Shown: piece by piece, positions 7,903 to 14,704 of the stretch
How the letters are laid out: every line of letters starts with the position of its first letter
Numbering within the stretch: the stretch's first letter is position 1
Source: Candidatus Hydrogenedentota bacterium
GTDB taxonomy: Bacteria; Hydrogenedentota; Hydrogenedentia; Hydrogenedentales; SLHB01
Direction of reading: 5' to 3'
Length of the DNA: 15,201 nucleotides
Assembly: GCA_003557825.1 (NCBI GenBank)
Contig: PWNM01000156.1
Span: forward strand, 1-15,201
Made by a program: the position numbers and the translations under genes
The notes under the pieces: model-generated
Seen by the model: only the letters and a program-made list of their open reading frames with translations
The model's database searches: none
Told to the model about the DNA's origin: nothing

Positions 7903-8857
7903 GAGACGGTTTGACTCCTCGTTCTTCGAAGTCGCGGTTCCGCGTCAAGGTTACGAACACATCCTCGAGCGACGGTTGGATACTGGCCACGGTGGCGTTG
8001 CCGAACCCTCCGACTTCGAGTTCATCGATGAGGGTATTGGCCGCCCGGGCATCGACCAACACGTGCAGCGAATCGCCGAAGATGGTCGTGTCATGCACCT
8101 CGGACAAGGTCGACAAGTAGCGCATTGCCATTGACAAACGGGGACAGCGCACTTCGAGGCGAACCGCTCCCTCGGGGGTCACTTCGGGCATATGCTTGAG
8201 TTCGTTGGGCGTGCCGCACGTGATGAGTTTCGAGTAGTAGATATACCCCACATGGCTGCACCGTTCGGCCTCGTCCATGTAGTGGGTGGTCACAAAAAAG
8301 GTGACCCCCTGACCGGAGAGGTCAAACAACAGATTCCAGAGCTCCCGTCGCGCTACGGGGTCAATCCCCGCCGTGGGCTCGTCTAGAAAGAGCAGTTTCG
8401 GGCCATGAACCAATGCGCACGCCAGAGCCAGCCGCTGTTTCCAGCCTCCCGACAAATTTCGGGCCAGCCGCCTCCGATAGTCGCCTATGCCCACAATCTC
8501 GATGACCCGTTCGATACGCTCCTTCATCTCGCGGCGGGGAATGGCGTAGATCCGTGCGTAGAAGTTGAGGTTTTCCATGACCGACAGATCGCCGTAGAGG
8601 CTGAACTGCTGCGACATGTAGCCGATGTTCCGCTTGATGGACTCCACCTCGGCGATGACATCGTGGCCCAGGACGGTCGCCGTGCCGTCGCTCGGTCGAA
8701 GCAGGCCGCAGAGCATGCGGATTACCGTCGATTTCCCCGATCCATTCGGCCCAAGAAACCCAAAGATACTCCCTTCCTCAATGGAAAAGCTCACATCATC
8801 AACAGCCGTGAAACTGCCGAATCGGCGGGTCAGGTGTTTCGCCTCGATTACCGGCAT
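7895..8857 (-). CDS. ABC transporter ATP-binding protein (efflux, YbhF/DrrA-like)
   Basis: The protein is 320 residues from ATG, 4 nt after the stop of the adaptor gene. All ABC motifs are intact: Walker A GPNGSGKS (36-43), Q-loop Gln83/84, signature LSGGW (135-139), Walker B LLFLDE with catalytic Glu160, D-loop and switch His192. The ~100 residues after the nucleotide-binding domain (about 225-320) form the C-terminal domain usual in drug-export ATPases (DUF4162-like region, ending SLEDVFVTLT). E. coli YbhF carries two such ATPase domains in one chain; here there is one, so it should dimerise. It powers the permease encoded immediately downstream. Confidence 0.95.
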   Translation of the reverse strand: MPVIEAKHLTRRFGSFTAVDDVSFSIEEGSIFGFLGPNGSGKSTVIRMLCGLLRPSDGTATVLGHDVIAEVESIKRNIGYMSQQFSLYGDLSVMENLNFYARIYAIPRREMKERIERVIEIVGIGDYRRRLARNLSGGWKQRLALACALVHGPKLLFLDEPTAGIDPVARRELWNLLFDLSGQGVTFFVTTHYMDEAERCSHVGYIYYSKLITCGTPNELKHMPEVTPEGAVRLEVRCPRLSMAMRYLSTLSEVHDTTIFGDSLHVLVDARAANTLIDELEVGGFGNATVASIQPSLEDVFVTLTRNRDFEERGVKPSRV

Positions 8858-8861
8858 GGGG

Positions 8862-9983
8862 TCAGCCTTCCCCGGTCAGGTCGAAATGGGCCGTCGCCGT
8901 CATGCCCGCCCGCAACAAACCGTCGGCCGAATCCAGGGCCAACTTGACGCCGAACATTTGTTGGACCCGTTGTTCTTGGGTCTGGAGATTACGCGGAGTA
9001 AACTCGCCTTCACTGGCGATAAACAACACCCGCCCCGTGAATTCGCGGTCTCCATGGGAATCCGTTGTAAGCGTCACCTCCTGCCCCACTCGGATGCGTC
9101 CGAGCACGGCCGCGCTCACATAGACCCAGAGCTCGAGTCGGTCCGGGTCTGTCACACGGACCAATGGCCCCGGTTGGACCAAGTCGCCCGGGCGCACGTC
9201 GAGGGATTCCACCATGCCGTTAAAAGGGGCCTTGATGACCATCTCCCGGGCATTCGCCTCGGCCATCCGCAAGGCCGCTTCGGCTTCGTCTCGCATGGCC
9301 CGAGCGGAGGCGATATCTTCTTCCCGGGCCCCGGTTCGCAACGCTTCGAGCACCGCGGCGGCTTCATCGCGGGCGGCCTGGGCCATGGCCACTTCCTCGG
9401 CCCGCGTGCCGTCCAGAATCAGATCGTATTGGTCCCGGGCTGCTTTGAGTTGGGCCTCCGCCGCCTCGAGGGCATGTTGGGCGCGGTCGTACATCTGCTC
9501 CGAAACCACCCCCTGCTCGCGCAAGCGTTCGGCTCGACGAAATTCGGCCGCCGCATCGTCCCGCTGCGCCCGGGCCGCGTTGACCCGAGCCAGGGCCGAG
9601 TCGATCTCCTGCGGCCGGGCCCCCTGCAAGGCCATGCGATACTGCTCCTCCTGACGTTGCAGCGCGGCTTCGGCCTGTCTGATTTCTTCGGTCCGCGGAC
9701 CGCGCTCGATCTTGGTGAGTTGCGCCGCTGCCTGGGCGAGCCGCGCCCGCGCCATGGCCAATTGGGCCTCGGCTTCGTGGTCCTCGAGGGTCACCAACAC
9801 CGCGTCGCGTTCGACCGGATCGCCTTCCTCAAAAAAGACCTCGGCGATGCGTCCGCCCACTTTCGAGCCGGCATCCACCGAAACCCCTTCGATCTGACCC
9901 GCCACCGACAGCGTGTCGTGGTTGCGATGGGGACATCCCGCCATCAGGGCCGCCGCCAATCCGAGCATTATGAATCGGTACAT
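8862..9983 (-). CDS. HlyD-family periplasmic adaptor lipoprotein (YbhG-like)
   Basis: The protein is 373 residues from ATG; a GAGGA site (9990-9994) lies 6 nt upstream, and the start overlaps the 3' end of tetR by 16 nt. The N-terminus MYRFIMLGLAAALMAGC is a lipoprotein signal with the lipidated residue at Cys17. A biotinyl-lipoyl-like half follows (about 30-68: VGGRIAEVFFEEGDPV), then a long alpha-helical hairpin (about 68-245) and the second lipoyl half (KAPFNGMVESLDVRPGDLV), then the beta-barrel. Four copies of a G-x-R-x-E/Q-E/D-I/V motif occur at 95, 121, 192 and 218; their symmetric spacing (26, 71, 26) matches two arms of one coiled-coil hairpin, a pattern I associate with the YbhG/YhiI group. 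It links the inner-membrane ABC exporter to an outer-membrane channel; no TolC-like gene is in the window, so the channel must be encoded elsewhere. Confidence 0.92.
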   Translation of the reverse strand: MYRFIMLGLAAALMAGCPHRNHDTLSVAGQIEGVSVDAGSKVGGRIAEVFFEEGDPVERDAVLVTLEDHEAEAQLAMARARLAQAAAQLTKIERGPRTEEIRQAEAALQRQEEQYRMALQGARPQEIDSALARVNAARAQRDDAAAEFRRAERLREQGVVSEQMYDRAQHALEAAEAQLKAARDQYDLILDGTRAEEVAMAQAARDEAAAVLEALRTGAREEDIASARAMRDEAEAALRMAEANAREMVIKAPFNGMVESLDVRPGDLVQPGPLVRVTDPDRLELWVYVSAAVLGRIRVGQEVTLTTDSHGDREFTGRVLFIASEGEFTPRNLQTQEQRVQQMFGVKLALDSADGLLRAGMTATAHFDLTGEG

Positions 9984-10618
9984 GTGGAGTCCTCGTCGGT
10001 TAACACGCCCCGGAAATAGATCCTGGTGATGGTCTCAACAATGGCATCCTTGTCCATGGGCGTCCGGGTCTTGGCATCGAACACCTCTTGGGTCAGGACA
10101 AAAATGAAAAACATGCCCAACAACAACCGCGCCGCAATCACCGGGTCCACATCCCGTACCCGGCCCAGGGCCTTGCCCAGTTCGATCAGTCCCGCCACGT
10201 TCATGTCCAGCTTGCCCACGAACTCGTCCAGGTACAACTCGCGGAGCTGGGGCAGGTTGCGGTATTCGCCGATAACCAACGGCAACGCTTGGGTGACTTT
10301 GGGCGACATGAGCAGATCCAGAAACGCCCGGCCCAGACGTCGCGTCACTTCCTCCGGGTCTTCGTTCGGGTCGTAATCGATCGCCGGAAACAGGTTCGTC
10401 ACTTCCTCGAACTGGCTGCGGATCGTCTCCACGAACAACTCGGCCTTCGTGGAAAAATACAGGTAGATGGTCCCTTTGGTAATGCCCGCCGCCTCGGCGA
10501 TTTCCTGCATGGTCGCCGCCTGATACCCCTTCCGCGAAAAGACCGCCAACGCCGCCTCCGTGATCTGTGCGGGGCGGTCTTCCGGCTGACGTTTCCATTT
10601 CGGGCATGCGTTGGACAT
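9968..10618 (-). CDS. TetR/AcrR-family transcriptional regulator of the efflux operon
   Basis: The protein is 216 residues from ATG, about 30 nt after the predicted transcription start. The N-terminal DNA-binding domain (about 16-65) has the helix-turn-helix TMQEIAEAAGITKGTIYLYF (36-55), the family's most conserved stretch, followed by STKAELF. The rest is an all-helical ligand-binding and dimer domain with no close match I can name. It is the first gene of the exporter operon, as CecR is in E. coli beside ybhGFSR. A perfect palindrome at 10638-10655, just downstream of the promoter -10, is the probable operator, so it likely represses itself and the exporter until an effector binds. Confidence 0.92.
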   Translation of the reverse strand: MSNACPKWKRQPEDRPAQITEAALAVFSRKGYQAATMQEIAEAAGITKGTIYLYFSTKAELFVETIRSQFEEVTNLFPAIDYDPNEDPEEVTRRLGRAFLDLLMSPKVTQALPLVIGEYRNLPQLRELYLDEFVGKLDMNVAGLIELGKALGRVRDVDPVIAARLLLGMFFIFVLTQEVFDAKTRTPMDKDAIVETITRIYFRGVLTDEDSTCTDS

Positions 10619-10637
10619 AGGCGCTCATCAAAGTTAC

Positions 10638-10655
10638 TAACTGACCAGTCAGTTA
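10638..10655. promoter_or_regulatory. Palindromic operator for the TetR-family regulator
   Basis: TAACTGAC-CA-GTCAGTTA is a perfect inverted repeat with 8-bp arms and a 2-bp centre. Its core, ACTGACCAGTCAGT, is of the type bound by many TetR/AcrR regulators. It begins 1 bp after the -10 element and covers the expected transcription start, an ideal repressor position, and lies 20 bp before the tetR start codon. Confidence 0.85.
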
Positions 10656-10684
10656 TTTATACACGAAAACGTGTTCCAAATCAA
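10656..10684 (-). promoter_or_regulatory. Promoter of the tetR-efflux operon
   Basis: On the minus strand TTGATT (10679-10684, four of six) and TATAAA (10656-10661, five of six) are spaced by 17 bp. The spacer contains a short palindrome, ACACG-AAAA-CGTGT (10661-10674), possibly a second regulatory site. Confidence 0.7.
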
Positions 10685-10985
10685 GAACAACCGATTTCCC
10701 CTGATGTTACATGGCCGCCCGGCTATTGGGATGGATTTATTTCAGAGACAGCCCCGGTCATTGCTCCTCCGGATCCGCCTCCGGGGGAAAGGCGAACTCG
10801 TAGGGGTGTGCAATGTGTCCGATGTGTCCGATGTTCTGGCTCCTCCTATACTATTTGTCTTTTCTATTTCCCTGACATTTCCCCGCGTAGGGGTGAGATC
10901 ATCGGACACATCGCACACTTTGCACACAATCGAAGCCCGTCTAGCTTGCCTTTCTCGCGTTTTCCCGCTCCCGATTGGCTTGGGC
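10685..10985. other. Intergenic region between the tetR promoter and the Sel1 gene
   Basis: This 301-bp stretch carries no intact gene. Most of it is the remnant of a primase 3' end listed separately (10758-10900). I see no clear terminator for the Sel1-repeat gene, which ends at 10986. Confidence 0.5.
10758..10900 (-). pseudogene. Orphan, frameshifted copy of the primase C-terminal coding tail
   Basis: The segment aligns, same strand, with the last ~145 bp of the primase gene at 11757-11905. Two blocks are strongest: 10758-10806 with 11757-11806, and 10832-10898 with 11841-11907. The second block is ungapped and includes the shared run GACATTTCCCCGCGTAGGG. Both copies end in TGA at the equivalent position. 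Read on the minus strand, the copy gives PTRGNVREIEKTN...GGARTS, against the primase's PTRGNVNKVERTD...GGAETS. The last codons give YEFAFPPEADPEEQ-stop against FEFAFPPEQEPEEH-stop, but in a shifted frame: the copy has one G fewer in the G run near 10802. No homology to the body of the primase is visible further upstream. Conservative protein-level changes suggest it derives from a diverged relative, not a recent copy. Confidence 0.75.
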
Positions 10986-11651
10986 TCACTCCCCCGAGGT
11001 TGGCTCCCATTCCCGGGCCAGCCGTTGCGCCGCGGCGATCTGCTCGGCAGTCATGTCGCGTGCCACGCTATCCCGATTTTCCGGGGACCTCAAATGGCCC
11101 CGTGCGGCGGCCAGGTCAAACCACTTATATGCGCGGACATTGTCTTGAGCCGTTCCTTGGCCTTGAGCGTACATGACCCCGAGGCTGCCCAGCGCCTCCG
11201 CAAAGCCTTGCTCCGCGGCTTTTCGATACCACTGCATGGCTTCGGCATAGTCTTGGGAGACGCCTTCGCCTTGGGCATACATGCGCCCGAGTTTGTACTG
11301 CGCCCGAGCAAGGCCATGGTCGGCGGCCTTACGGACCCACCGCGCGGCCCTGGTATGGTCCTGTTCCACGCCTTGGCCGTAGCGATACATAAGCCCGATG
11401 TTCAATTGCCCCTCGGCTAAACCCTGCTCGGCGGCTATTCGATACCATCGGGCGGCTTCGGCAAGGTCCTGCGGTACGCCACGGCCATGGTAATACATAC
11501 GCCCGAGTTCCAACTGCGCCTCGGCGTCCCCTTGCTCGGCGGCCTCCATGAGCCGCTCGAAGGTTGACTCATCATTGGGAACGCAACTGGATATGGCCAC
11601 AAATAGCACCGCCACCAAGACCCATTTCGATGTTTGTTTGTAGGTTTGCAT
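10986..11651 (-). CDS. Sel1-like repeat lipoprotein
   Basis: The protein is 221 residues from ATG 11651, with GGGAG 11 nt upstream. An in-frame GTG at 11663 would add 4 residues but would overlap that site. The N-terminus is a lipoprotein signal (KWVLVAVLFVAISSC, lipidated Cys23). It is followed by four to five Sel1-like repeats of 36 residues, each of the form A-x-x-QLxLGxMYxxGxGVxQDxxxAxxWYRxAAxQG, from about residue 39 to 185. The last unit degrades and leads into a charged helical end. Sel1 repeats form a TPR-like solenoid and bind other proteins; the lipid anchor places it in the periplasm or on a membrane face. No enzymatic motif is present. The gene lies between the intact primase gene (105 bp upstream) and an orphan copy of that gene's tail, so it may have arrived with, or been trapped by, a mobile element. 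Its partner is unknown. Confidence 0.88.
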   Translation of the reverse strand: MQTYKQTSKWVLVAVLFVAISSCVPNDESTFERLMEAAEQGDAEAQLELGRMYYHGRGVPQDLAEAARWYRIAAEQGLAEGQLNIGLMYRYGQGVEQDHTRAARWVRKAADHGLARAQYKLGRMYAQGEGVSQDYAEAMQWYRKAAEQGFAEALGSLGVMYAQGQGTAQDNVRAYKWFDLAAARGHLRSPENRDSVARDMTAEQIAAAQRLAREWEPTSGE

Positions 11652-11720
11652 CTTTCTACTCACTCCCAGTTTTTGCTATAGCCACCCCTAATGGCTCTGT
11701 CCGACATTCTATCGAATCAA

Positions 11721-11743
11721 CTACCTATTTGCCAGAAAGGTAG
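11721..11743. terminator. Possible weak hairpin downstream of the primase gene
   Basis: CTACCT (11721-11726) and AGGTAG (11738-11743) form a 6-bp stem with an 11-nt loop between the primase stop and the Sel1 gene. A GGGGCCCC palindrome follows at about 11743-11750. There is no T tract, so termination is uncertain. Confidence 0.3.
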
Positions 11744-11756
11744 GGGCCCCCGCCGA

Positions 11757-14234
11757 TCAGTGCTCCTCCGGCTCCTGCTCCGGGGGGAAGGCGAACTCGA
11801 AGGGGGTGTTGGGTGCGGGAGATGCATAGTTTGAGGGGGATGTTTCAGCTCCTCCCCTATGATCTGTCCTTTCTACTTTGTTGACATTTCCCCGCGTAGG
11901 GTTGGGAATGTCCCCTGCATCCCCTGTATCTCCTGCAGTTGAGATCATACGAACACTCCAGCAATATGTTCCCGTCCGTTGCGGTTTTTCATTTCGTCGT
12001 AGCGTCATCTTTTCCATAAATACATCCCGATTCTTACGGAGCCAGTAGCCGAGTTTGCGGGAGCAGAGTTCGCCGCGGTTGAGGGCGACGGCTTCGAGGG
12101 CTTCGCGCAGGTCGGGGTGGTCGGCGGAGGCGCGGATGACGTCGGCGGCGGTGGTGGGGTGCTGACCGAGGGCGTCGTGCCAGGCGGTGAGCAGGGCCGC
12201 GAGGTTCTGTCGCGACGGGTCTTCGGCGCGGGTCGATTCGATGGATTGGGCCGCGTCGGCTTGTCCGGCCCACACGAGGGCGTCGCGGATGTATTGGGCC
12301 CACTTCTCGAATCCGCCCAGGGGCGCGCAGCCGGTGGCGGGCATGCCGGCCTGGATGTAGGCCGCCACAATGGTATGCAGGTCGCGGACCAGTTCGCCCC
12401 GGCGTTCGGCCACGTCGCGGAGGATGTCCTGGTTGAAGCGCCGCAGCTCGGGCCGTTCGCATCCCGCATCGAGCCGGGCCGTGAGCATGCGCCGCACCAC
12501 GTCGCCCCGCAACACGGGGTTGTTGGCCGTGACGGTGAGCAGGGCCATGCAGGGCACGGTGATCATCTCCGTGTGGCCCAGCAGCCGAATCCGCCGGGCC
12601 GGTTGGGACAAGGTGCTGCACAGGGCCGCCCCTTCGATGACCGCCTCGACGTTGTCGATGGTGATGGCGGCGTCCCCGGCCACCAGACAGGCATCGAGCC
12701 GTTTGGCGAACTCGGCGGGGTCGGCCGTGTATTCGATGACCGAGGCCCGGGTCCCCGTGGCGAGCAAGGCCACCGCATCGACAAACAACGACTTGCCCGT
12801 GCCCGCGGCGTTGGCTCCGATGACGAATCCCGGACAGGTGGGCAGCGCAGGCCGCATGACGGCGGATATGGCCATGGCCAAGGCCACGGCGCGGTCCACG
12901 GGGCCTTTCCACGGAAAATGGCGGAAGACCTGTTCGATACGGTCGATGGCGGCGATGGCGTCGTCTCGGGTGGGATGCTCGGGCAGATCGGGCCATTCGC
13001 CCGGCGCGTCGATGAGGATGCAGCGGTCGTGGCCTTCCGTAATCCGGCGGCCGTCGAGGCGCAGCAAGGGACACCGCGACACGGCATGCAACCGGGGCAG
13101 TCCGGAATCATCGGGCGTGGCCAACAGGATGCGGATGAGGCCCATGGGCGGGTCGCAGGGGCGGTAATCTTCCATGCGGCCGTCCCATCGTTCGAATATG
13201 GCCACCCGGGCCAGCATGTCCGAGAGGGATTCGGGGGTGAGCTGGCGGATGACCAAGGCGTCGGCCGGGCGTTGGACCGCGTCGTGGGGTTCGGCATGGA
13301 CCACGGGATGGACGATGCCCTCGGCGCGGACGTAGAGGGGTAGGTTCGATTGGCGCAAGGCCTCGCGCATGGCGTCCACTGCGTTGGATTGGTCGCCGGG
13401 AGCCAGCCGGACGGTGGGTTTCACACCGGCATCGGCCTTCCACGGCACGACCGCCGTGAGCAGGTTCTCGAGGGGAGTCGACCGGAGGCGTTTGTCCAGA
13501 TCGACCCGGTCCGCCGGGAGGTACTGCACGTCGCAGCCCGCGTTGACCAAGGCCTGGGCGAGGGTATCCCGCCATTTCAGGCCCGCGTCGTCCGGATCGG
13601 GCGCGAGGATGACCCGGCGGTGGGCCAAGACCCGTTGCAACGCCTCGATGACCCGTCCCCCCGGACCCGCTCCCGGCGTGGCCACCGTGGCGGCGTGGCC
13701 GTGGGTCAGGGCAGCCAGCAAATCCGCCTCGCCCTCGACAACCAGCACGTCCCCCTCGGCGGGAATGGGCCATGGCCCCAGAAGCCCGTTTTTGCTGCCC
13801 CGTTTCGAGAGGGCCTTCATGCCCCCGCGGTAGGGATCGCCATCGCCCCGTCGCCGGCGGTAACCCGTAATCGCGCCCTCGGCGTCGCGCATGGGAAAGT
13901 GGACCTCGTACTCCACGGCCTTCGCGCCGATGGCCTGAAACGCGTCGCGGCTCCACCGACGCAAGATGGCCAGGTGCTCGATGGGGTCCTTGGGCGGGGT
14001 CACGGAGCCGCTGCACAAGTCGGCCATTTCGATGCCGAGAACCCGGGCCACGTCGCGGGTGTCGCACCCGGCAAAGCAATACATCAGGATGTTGCCGCTG
14101 GCCGCCAATTGGACCGTGAGCGACGGTTTCCGGTCGTGGTGACACGGGCATTTGGCCTGATAGCTGCGGCCGTTCCATTTGGCCCCGCCCAGGCGGTGGA
14201 TCAAGTCGTCGATAGCGATGGTGTTTTTGGCCAT
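11757..14234 (-). CDS. Primase-helicase (CHC2 zinc finger, TOPRIM and P-loop ATPase domains)
   Basis: The protein is 825 residues from ATG with AGGAGG (14239-14244) just upstream. A CHC2-type zinc-binding domain opens it: CPCHHDRKPSL with Cys29, Cys31/His32, then YCFAGC with Cys53 and Cys57. A TOPRIM domain follows: VVEGEAD with Glu167, and APDPDDAG with Asp213 and Asp215, the metal-binding residues for primer synthesis. After a linker, residues about 440-650 form a P-loop ATPase: GANAAGTGKS with Lys481 and ITIDNVEAV with Asp527, as in helicases of phage and plasmid primases. The last ~60 residues (GDTGDAGDIPNPTRGN onwards) are low-complexity and end acidic. Such fused primase-helicases usually replicate phages, plasmids or integrative elements, not the chromosome. 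No integrase, repeat-flanked origin or structural gene is visible beside it. The body of the gene is visibly richer in G and C than its neighbours, consistent with horizontal origin. Its tail is duplicated at 10758-10900. Confidence 0.88.
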   Translation of the reverse strand: MAKNTIAIDDLIHRLGGAKWNGRSYQAKCPCHHDRKPSLTVQLAASGNILMYCFAGCDTRDVARVLGIEMADLCSGSVTPPKDPIEHLAILRRWSRDAFQAIGAKAVEYEVHFPMRDAEGAITGYRRRRGDGDPYRGGMKALSKRGSKNGLLGPWPIPAEGDVLVVEGEADLLAALTHGHAATVATPGAGPGGRVIEALQRVLAHRRVILAPDPDDAGLKWRDTLAQALVNAGCDVQYLPADRVDLDKRLRSTPLENLLTAVVPWKADAGVKPTVRLAPGDQSNAVDAMREALRQSNLPLYVRAEGIVHPVVHAEPHDAVQRPADALVIRQLTPESLSDMLARVAIFERWDGRMEDYRPCDPPMGLIRILLATPDDSGLPRLHAVSRCPLLRLDGRRITEGHDRCILIDAPGEWPDLPEHPTRDDAIAAIDRIEQVFRHFPWKGPVDRAVALAMAISAVMRPALPTCPGFVIGANAAGTGKSLFVDAVALLATGTRASVIEYTADPAEFAKRLDACLVAGDAAITIDNVEAVIEGAALCSTLSQPARRIRLLGHTEMITVPCMALLTVTANNPVLRGDVVRRMLTARLDAGCERPELRRFNQDILRDVAERRGELVRDLHTIVAAYIQAGMPATGCAPLGGFEKWAQYIRDALVWAGQADAAQSIESTRAEDPSRQNLAALLTAWHDALGQHPTTAADVIRASADHPDLREALEAVALNRGELCSRKLGYWLRKNRDVFMEKMTLRRNEKPQRTGTYCWSVRMISTAGDTGDAGDIPNPTRGNVNKVERTDHRGGAETSPSNYASPAPNTPFEFAFPPEQEPEEH

Positions 14235-14386
14235 GGTTCCTCCTACGGTTTGTGGTAAGGCTTCTATATATTAGGGCCACGTGTTGCAAAATTAGTCCGT
14301 ACTAAACCCGTAGAGTATTGATTCGGAGTGGGTTAGGCCGATTTATGGATAGAGCGTATGAGGTGGATGGTTGGAGCACGCTAAAG
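14235..14386. other. Upstream region of the primase gene
   Basis: This stretch holds the primase ribosome site (14239-14244) and an A+T-rich patch (TATATATTAG near 14266-14275) that could hold a minus-strand -10, TAATAT. I find no convincing -35 at the right distance. No gene is visible. Confidence 0.35.
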
Positions 14387-14483
14387 CCTGTCGAGAAGCC
14401 CGGCTAAAGCCGGCTCCTTTGCTACCCGGTCTCGGTACACTCCGCCCAGGCGGATGCTAAGGCTGCGTCGGCTAAAGCCGACT
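14387..14483. repeat. 97-bp repeat, copy 1
   Basis: This copy is identical to 14608-14704 except for one base (C at 14404, T in copy 2). It carries palindromes at its left (CCGGCTAAAGCCGG, 14400-14413), middle (CCGCC-CA-GGCGG, 14442-14453) and right (TCGGCTAAAGCCGA, 14468-14481), so single-stranded DNA or RNA would fold into three short hairpins. It is preceded by a further GCTAAAGCC at 14380-14388. The structure resembles REP-type dispersed elements; no transposase is nearby. Confidence 0.85.
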
Positions 14484-14607
14484 GTGGGGGCATTTAACGC
14501 CGGCGTATGACTCACCACAGAGGCACGAAGGACACCAAGGGGCACGAAGAGGCTCAAGCCAAGGGTGTGGGATGGCGCGAGGAGATTGTGAATTATCAAC
14601 GCCAACA
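14484..14607. repeat. Spacer with a purine-rich repetitive segment
   Basis: The 124 bp between the two 97-bp repeats contain GGCATTTAACGCC (14490-14502), a degenerate relative of the GGCTAAAGCC motif. They also contain a purine-rich stretch at about 14510-14550 (CACCACAGAGGCACGAAGGA onward) with internally repeated GGCACGAAG. From memory, similar CACAGAGGCAC sequences recur between genes in many environmental bacterial genomes. I see no real gene. Confidence 0.5.
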
Positions 14608-14704
14608 CCTGTCGAGAAGCCCGGTTAAAGCCGGCTCCTTTGCTACCCGGTCTCGGTACACTCCGCCCAGGCGGATGCTAAGGCTGCGTCGGCTAAAGCC
14701 GACT
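14608..14704. repeat. 97-bp repeat, copy 2
   Basis: This copy has the same orientation as copy 1, 221 bp further on, with one mismatch that weakens its left palindrome (CCGGTTAAAGCCGG). Its right-hand GGCTAAAGCCGACT also serves as the first boundary of the tandem array that follows, so the two repeat types are fused at this point. Confidence 0.85.

Noticed and set aside
8625..10019. Plus-strand 464-codon frame opposite the adaptor and ATPase genes
   Set aside because: It is antisense to well-supported ABC and HlyD coding sequence and has no domain or translation signal of its own.
10742..10927. Small independent 61-codon gene on the minus strand
   Set aside because: The match to the primase C-terminus and the frame shift near its end explain it better as a remnant than as a new small protein.
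10088..11176. Plus-strand 362-codon frame crossing tetR, its promoter and the Sel1 gene
   Set aside because: It runs through a regulatory region and two confident minus-strand genes; the low-complexity translation has no family signature.
12117..13343. Long plus-strand open frame (408 codons) opposite the primase gene, and similar ones at 13350-14258 and 12370-13167
   Set aside because: They are G/C-rich shadow frames of the primase gene, with glycine/arginine-rich translations, no domains and no ribosome sites.
13108..14289. Minus-strand 393-codon frame overlapping the primase N-terminal half in another frame
   Set aside because: The translation is Arg/Pro/Gly-rich with no motif, while the overlapping frame has complete zinc-finger and TOPRIM motifs.
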